Of a DNA stretch of 64,000 nucleotides, positions 59,874 to 64,000 are shown piece by piece (the stretch's first letter is position 1; each line of letters opens with the position of its first letter). This DNA comes from Janthinobacterium sp. 61. Lineage in GTDB: Bacteria > Pseudomonadota > Gammaproteobacteria > Burkholderiales > Burkholderiaceae_D. The stretch lies in assembly GCF_002846335.1 (NCBI RefSeq), contig NZ_PJMQ01000001.1:5580001-5644000 (forward strand). Reading direction: 5' to 3'. The notes beneath the pieces are model-generated. The model saw only the letters and a list, made by a program, of their open reading frames with translations. It was not told the DNA's origin and searched no databases. Position numbers and translations under genes: made by a program.

Positions 59874-61733
59874 TCAGGCGTTGACCCGGCTGTCTTCCTG
59901 GTAGGGAAATGCGGTGGCGTCCGCACCCAGCGGCACGCTGACATGCACGCTCATGCCAGCACCGGGGCTGCTTTCTATGTAGAAAGTACCTCCCAGTAGC
60001 TTGATGCGCTCCTCGATCCCCACCAGCCCAAATGAGCCCAGCTTGTTGCGTCCATCGATGGCCGCGCCCACGCCGTTGTCGCTGACGCACATCGACACGG
60101 TATCGCGGCACTTTTCCAGCTTGACTTGCACGCGGCTGGCATTGGCGTGCTGGGAGATATTGCTGAGCGACTCTTGCAGGATACGGAACAGGGCCGTGGC
60201 GCACTGGTCGCTCAAATAAATATCGTGATGGCTTTCGCTCACTTCGCAGGCGATGCCCGTGCGCTGGCGAAATTGCGCCACCTGCCATTCGACGGCCGCA
60301 TTCACGCCGAGGTCCAGCACGGTTGGACGCAAGTCGTTGATGATTTGCCGTACGCTTTTAATCGTGGCGTCGATCTGCTCCAGGGTCGATCTGGCGCGGG
60401 CGTTCAGGCGCGGGTGACGGCGCTGCGTGCGCGAGGCCAGCATGTCGGCATCGATGCGCAGCACCAGCAGGTTCTGTCCCAGGTCGTCGTGGATTTCGCG
60501 CGCGATGCGCTTGCGCTCTTCTTCCTTGATCTGGTCGGCGTGGGCTGCCAGGCGGCGCAGTTTCTGGTGCGACAGCTGCAGGCGGATCTGGCTGGCGCGC
60601 AATTCCTCCGTCATGCCCGTCGCCAGCTGGATGGCGCGCCGGCGCGACGACGCCAGGGTGTGAAACAGCATGTACAGCAGCATGGTGCTGGCAAAACCGG
60701 TCAGCAGGGCCAGCCACGGCAGGAAGGCGCCGAAGCGCGTGTACAGGTCGCTCTTGCGCACACTGAACAGCGCTTGCCACGCGCGGCCATTGTGGTCGAT
60801 CAGCATCGTGCTGCTCAGATACCGCCCCGAGTTGCCGGGCAGCCACCATGGTGCACGCATGCCCCACGTCGTGCTGTCGAAGATGGGGCGCATGTCGTGC
60901 GGCAAGTCCAGCTGCTCGCGCGCTTGCGGGCCGATATCGAACAGGGTCAGGCGGACATTGCGTACCGGCATGTCGGCCAGCGCGCTGCGCATCATCGTCA
61001 CCAGATCGTAGCCGACGCCGACGGAACCCTGGTAGGCCGCGCGCCTTTGCCCCACCGTGCCGGTGGGCATGCCGAAGCGGTACACGGGCATGCGCATGGC
61101 CATGCCCGTCAGCTGCGGCCGCCCTTCCATCGGCACGGGCACGCCGGAATTGCTGATCTGCCCCGTATCGCGCGACTGTGCCAGCGCTTCGGCGATCAGG
61201 GGCCGCGAAGCGATGTCATAGCCAAACTTTTCCGGGGCGCTGGCAATCGGTTCGAGGTATACCATCACGGAGTAATGGGGGCGCGGCCCGGGCGGATGGA
61301 TGGCAAACGCCGGATAGCCATCGCGCCCGGGCGGATGGTCGTGCTGCATGGCCGCTTCGAAGGCGGGGCGCTGCGACTCGTCGAGTTCCCGGCTGTAATT
61401 GAGATTCATCACCCCCGGATAGTTCTGTTGCAAGTCCATGTTCGCCACGTAGCGGTGGAATTGCTCGCGGCTCACGTGTTCGTTGGCGTGGAACAGGCTA
61501 GCCGTGCCGCGCAGCAAGTTGGCATACGACTTGATGCGCGACGCGATGTTTTTCTGGGTAGTGCGCGCCAGATTGTTGAACAGCTCGCTGGCATCGTTTT
61601 CGATCGACAGCGAGGCGGCCATGTAGAACAGCAGGCCCACCAACAACGACACCACGAAACCGAGCAGCCAGAGCGGTCTTTTTTCAGCAGATAAAGGGTG
61701 TTTGCCGGCAGTAGTAGACATCGCCATCCGCAT
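59874..61733 (-). CDS. CHASE-domain sensor histidine kinase (NarL-type partner family)
   Basis: A roughly 619-residue kinase. A membrane helix near the N-terminus (LLGFVVSLLVGLLFYMAASL) is followed by a periplasmic CHASE domain (NYPGVMNLNYSREL, MVYLEPIASAPEKFGYDIASRPLIAEAL), a second helix (FLPWLALLTGFASTMLLYMLFH), a HisKA_3 phosphoacceptor region (IAREIHDDLGQNLLVLRID, phospho-His in EIHDDLG) and a HATPase ending LGSFGLVGIEERIKLLGG. The pairing is with a LuxR/NarL-type response regulator, but none is adjacent, so it is an orphan here. The start is uncertain (ATGs at 61733, 61727 and 61721). Confidence 0.88.
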   Translation of the reverse strand: MRMAMSTTAGKHPLSAEKRPLWLLGFVVSLLVGLLFYMAASLSIENDASELFNNLARTTQKNIASRIKSYANLLRGTASLFHANEHVSREQFHRYVANMDLQQNYPGVMNLNYSRELDESQRPAFEAAMQHDHPPGRDGYPAFAIHPPGPRPHYSVMVYLEPIASAPEKFGYDIASRPLIAEALAQSRDTGQISNSGVPVPMEGRPQLTGMAMRMPVYRFGMPTGTVGQRRAAYQGSVGVGYDLVTMMRSALADMPVRNVRLTLFDIGPQAREQLDLPHDMRPIFDSTTWGMRAPWWLPGNSGRYLSSTMLIDHNGRAWQALFSVRKSDLYTRFGAFLPWLALLTGFASTMLLYMLFHTLASSRRRAIQLATGMTEELRASQIRLQLSHQKLRRLAAHADQIKEEERKRIAREIHDDLGQNLLVLRIDADMLASRTQRRHPRLNARARSTLEQIDATIKSVRQIINDLRPTVLDLGVNAAVEWQVAQFRQRTGIACEVSESHHDIYLSDQCATALFRILQESLSNISQHANASRVQVKLEKCRDTVSMCVSDNGVGAAIDGRNKLGSFGLVGIEERIKLLGGTFYIESSPGAGMSVHVSVPLGADATAFPYQEDSRVNA

Positions 61734-61893
61734 CAGGAAGAGGAATCGGTGCCGCCCGTGTGCTGGAGGCTGTACCAAGTTGCACAAGCACTAATGACAT
61801 TGCAAATTGTTCAATAGCTGCCTAATATACAAAATTATCGTGAATGTAGTCAACAGGCAATATTTCGCTGGTGACTATGTTGCTGAAAAGAAA

Positions 61894-61913
61894 AAAACCG
61901 CCGAAGCGGTTTT
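61894..61913. terminator. Bidirectional terminator between glnS and the CHASE kinase gene
   Basis: AAAACCGC (61894-61901) and GCGGTTTT (61906-61913) form an 8-bp stem with a CGAA loop. T-tracts lie on both sides, so it ends glnS on the minus strand and can also act on the plus strand. Confidence 0.85.
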
Positions 61914-61933
61914 TTTGTGAGCAACATGACGGC

Positions 61934-63700
61934 TTATTTTGCCGGCTGCCAGCTGTCTTTCAGGGTGACGATGCGGTTGAAGACGGGCTTGCCAGGCTGG
62001 CTGTCGACCCGGTCGGCCGCGAAATAGCCGTGGCGCTCGAACTGGAAGCGCTGTTCCGGCTGGGCCAGTTCCGCGCCCGGTTCCAGCCAGGCTTGCACCA
62101 CTTCCTTGGCCAGCGGATTCAAGGCCAGCTTGAAGTCCTTGCCGCCCGCGTCCGGCTGCGGGTCCGTAAACAGGCGGTCGTACAGGCGCACTTCGGCGGG
62201 AATGGCCGTCGGCGCGCTGACCCAGTGCATATTGCCCTTGACCTTGTAGTTGGCGCTGCCTTCCGTGCCCGACTTGCTGTCCGGGAAGTAGGTGCAATGC
62301 ACGGCAATGACCTTGCCGTCTGCATCCTTGTCGTAGCCCGTGCATTCGATCACATAGCCATAGCGCAGGCGTACCTTGCTGCCCGGCTTGTCGGCTATCG
62401 GTGGATACAAACGGAAATAGCCTTTGTTCGGCACTTCCATGAAGTCGTCTTCCTCGATCCACAGCTCGCGCGAGATGGGGAAGGTGCGCAAGCCCCGTTC
62501 CGGGAAGTGCGGATGCACGGGCGCCGTGCATTCCACGCTCTCGTTTTCAGGGAAATTGTCGATGATCAGTTTCAACGGACGCAGCACGGCCACCGTGCGC
62601 GGCGCCTTCGGGTCCAGGTCTTCGCGCAAACAGCCTTCGAGAACGCTGTAGTCGATCCAGCCGTCGGATTTGGTCACGCCCGTGCGTTCGCACATCAGCT
62701 GGATTGCTTCCGGCGTGTAGCCCCGGCGGCGCATGCCCACCAGGGTCGGCATGCGGGGGTCGTCCCAGCCGTCGACGATTTTTTCTTCTACCAGCTGGCG
62801 CAGCTTGCGCTTGCTGGTGACGATGTAGGTCAGGTTCAGGCGCGAGAATTCGAACTGGCGCGGCACGGGCTGCTGGAAGAAGCCGCCGGCCGACAGGGTT
62901 TCCAGCAGCCAGTCGTAGAACGGGCGGTGGTCCTGGAACTCCAGGGTGCAGATCGAATGCGTGATGTTTTCCAGCGCGTCCGAGATCGGGTGCGTGTAAT
63001 CGTACATCGGGTAGATGCACCAGGCGTCGCCCGTGCGGTGATGATGCGCATGGCGGATGCGGTAAATGGCCGGGTCGCGCAAGTTCATGTTCGGCGAACT
63101 CATGGCATCTTCGCTCATCTTCGCGCGCAGAATGTGCTCGCCATCCTTGAACTGGCCCGCCTTCATGGCGCGGAACAGGGCCAGCGACTCGTCGCGCGGA
63201 CGGTCGCGGAATGGCGAATTCTTGCCAGCCTGGCCGAAATTGCCCCGGTTGGCAGCCATGTCTTCGGCGCTTTGGCTGTCCACATAGGCAAAGCCGGCCG
63301 TGATCAGGTATTCGGCCATCGCATACAGCTGGTCGAAGTAATCGCTCGCGTAGTGCAGGTGGCTCTGGCCATCGGCATGCTTCGGTTCCCAGTCAAAGCC
63401 CAGCCATTTCACGCTGTCCATGATGGTGTCGACGTATTCCTGTTCTTCTTTGGCCGGATTGGTGTCGTCGAAGCGCAGGTTGCACTGGCCGGCGTAATCG
63501 CGCGCCAGGCCAAAGTTGACGCAGATCGACTTGGCGTGGCCCACGTGCAGGTAGCCGTTCGGCTCTGGCGGAAAACGCGTGATCACCTGGGGCAGTCCGG
63601 GACGCACGTGGGCGCCGGCAGCCAGGTCGGCTTCGATGATGTTACGCAAGAAATTGGGCGCCAGCGCTGGCGCGGCGGTATTCGGTTTATCGTTGCTCAT
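61934..63700 (-). CDS. glnS: Glutaminyl-tRNA synthetase
   Basis: A 588-residue class I synthetase charging tRNA-Gln. The HIGH motif is PEPNGYLHVGHAKS (near 45-58), the KMSKS-like motif is VTSKRKLR, and the anticodon-binding beta-barrel domains follow, with the WIEEDDF and ECTGYDKDADGKVIAVHCTY blocks. The start at 63700 gives MSNDKPNTAAPALAPNFL before the catalytic core. It is monocistronic with a strong terminator. It is divergent from the dnaJ-like gene across 162 bp. Confidence 0.96.
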   Translation of the reverse strand: MSNDKPNTAAPALAPNFLRNIIEADLAAGAHVRPGLPQVITRFPPEPNGYLHVGHAKSICVNFGLARDYAGQCNLRFDDTNPAKEEQEYVDTIMDSVKWLGFDWEPKHADGQSHLHYASDYFDQLYAMAEYLITAGFAYVDSQSAEDMAANRGNFGQAGKNSPFRDRPRDESLALFRAMKAGQFKDGEHILRAKMSEDAMSSPNMNLRDPAIYRIRHAHHHRTGDAWCIYPMYDYTHPISDALENITHSICTLEFQDHRPFYDWLLETLSAGGFFQQPVPRQFEFSRLNLTYIVTSKRKLRQLVEEKIVDGWDDPRMPTLVGMRRRGYTPEAIQLMCERTGVTKSDGWIDYSVLEGCLREDLDPKAPRTVAVLRPLKLIIDNFPENESVECTAPVHPHFPERGLRTFPISRELWIEEDDFMEVPNKGYFRLYPPIADKPGSKVRLRYGYVIECTGYDKDADGKVIAVHCTYFPDSKSGTEGSANYKVKGNMHWVSAPTAIPAEVRLYDRLFTDPQPDAGGKDFKLALNPLAKEVVQAWLEPGAELAQPEQRFQFERHGYFAADRVDSQPGKPVFNRIVTLKDSWQPAK

Positions 63701-63862
63701 TGATCAATGCGGAAGAGTGACAGTAAAAAGCATTTTACCGTACCGCAAGCGCTTTATAAGCACGTATTTGACCCCATATCCCAGCATGCAAGGGACGCGG
63801 GCGCCGTTCTATAGGATAATCTGCCTTTAATTAGCAAACAAATCGTGACCCCGGAGCCATTT

Positions 63863-64000
63863 ATGGAAAATTTATATAACGTCCTCGGTGTCGCGCCCAA
63901 TGCCAGCGACGATGAAATCAAGAAGGTTTACCGTTCGCTGGCCATGCGCTTCCACCCCGACCGCAACCAGGCCCCCGGCGCCGAGGCGCGCTTCAAGAGC
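63863..64000 (+). CDS. DnaJ-family J-domain protein (3' end outside window)
   Basis: The visible 46 codons start [24 protein letters not shown] and include the invariant HPD ([11 protein letters not shown]), so the N-terminal J domain is present and would stimulate a DnaK-type chaperone. The ATG at 63863 is preceded by CCGGAGCCATTT. The rest of the protein is cut by the window edge, so full DnaJ cannot be told from a shorter J-domain protein. It is divergent from glnS. Confidence 0.88.
   Translation, partial: MENLYNVLGVAPNASDDEIKKVYRSLAMRFHPDRNQAPGAEARFKS

Noticed and set aside
61871..63703. A 610-codon plus-strand ORF antisense to glnS
   Set aside because: It is the mirror of a highly conserved synthetase and lacks any domain.
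1..64000. CRISPR arrays, rRNA genes, integrases or insertion sequences
   Set aside because: I found no regularly spaced direct repeats, no rRNA-like sequence and no recognisable recombinase or transposase protein.

Overview
The window looks like one chromosomal segment of a betaproteobacterium of the Oxalobacteraceae, most likely Janthinobacterium or a close relative. This is inferred from the GC-rich coding style, the long form of isocitrate lyase, the reductase/epimerase pair seen in Burkholderiales, the many TonB-dependent receptors and the REP elements with a GTAG head. It cannot be proved from sequence alone. Core markers are aceA, gluQ, pyrF, sbcB, glnS and the start of a dnaJ-like gene at the right edge.

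Bases 1-4640 are visibly more AT-rich than the rest and form a defence island. A three-gene operon with overlapping genes encodes an SMC/Rad50-like ABC ATPase (cut by the left edge), a middle protein and a PD-(D/E)XK nuclease, a layout like Lamassu/ABC-3C systems. It converges on a DNA methyltransferase gene, which is divergent from a small HTH regulator gene. A perfect 16-bp palindrome (4275-4290) fills the spacer of the methyltransferase promoter and covers the -10 box and start of the regulator gene, whose mRNA is probably leaderless. A 5' fragment of a tRNA-Gly(CCC) gene (4743-4781) lies just outside.

Bases 5.0-13.5 kb hold a putative NlpC/P60-like effector with an exported partner, a solitary HicB, aceA with a striking control region, a SUKH protein, an MHS-type transporter, an SDR whose catalytic Tyr is Phe, and several immunity-like or unknown proteins. 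Bases 13.5-20.1 kb hold a MarR-GNAT fusion, then TetR, alpha/beta hydrolase, TonB receptor and secreted PHB-depolymerase-like esterase. These four look like an uptake and ester-hydrolysis locus. A TetR operator candidate sits between the -35 and -10 boxes of the hydrolase promoter.

Bases 21.5-28.9 kb hold a class A beta-lactamase overlapping the end of a hybrid PAS histidine kinase, a divergent TonB receptor and gluQ. Then come a deleted tssF remnant and a nucleoside uptake system: a Tsx-like channel divergent from an ABC ATPase, two permeases and a BMP-type binding protein. Bases 35.5-64 kb are mostly chromosomal housekeeping and signalling: HDOD, M28, M20 and M24-like proteins, two MFS exporters, a LemA-TPM-TPM operon, pyrF, sbcB, a cNMP-GGDEF protein, HPF, a CHASE histidine kinase and glnS. 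REP/BIME elements punctuate the intergenic spaces.

I saw no CRISPR array, rRNA, integrase, transposase or complete insertion sequence.
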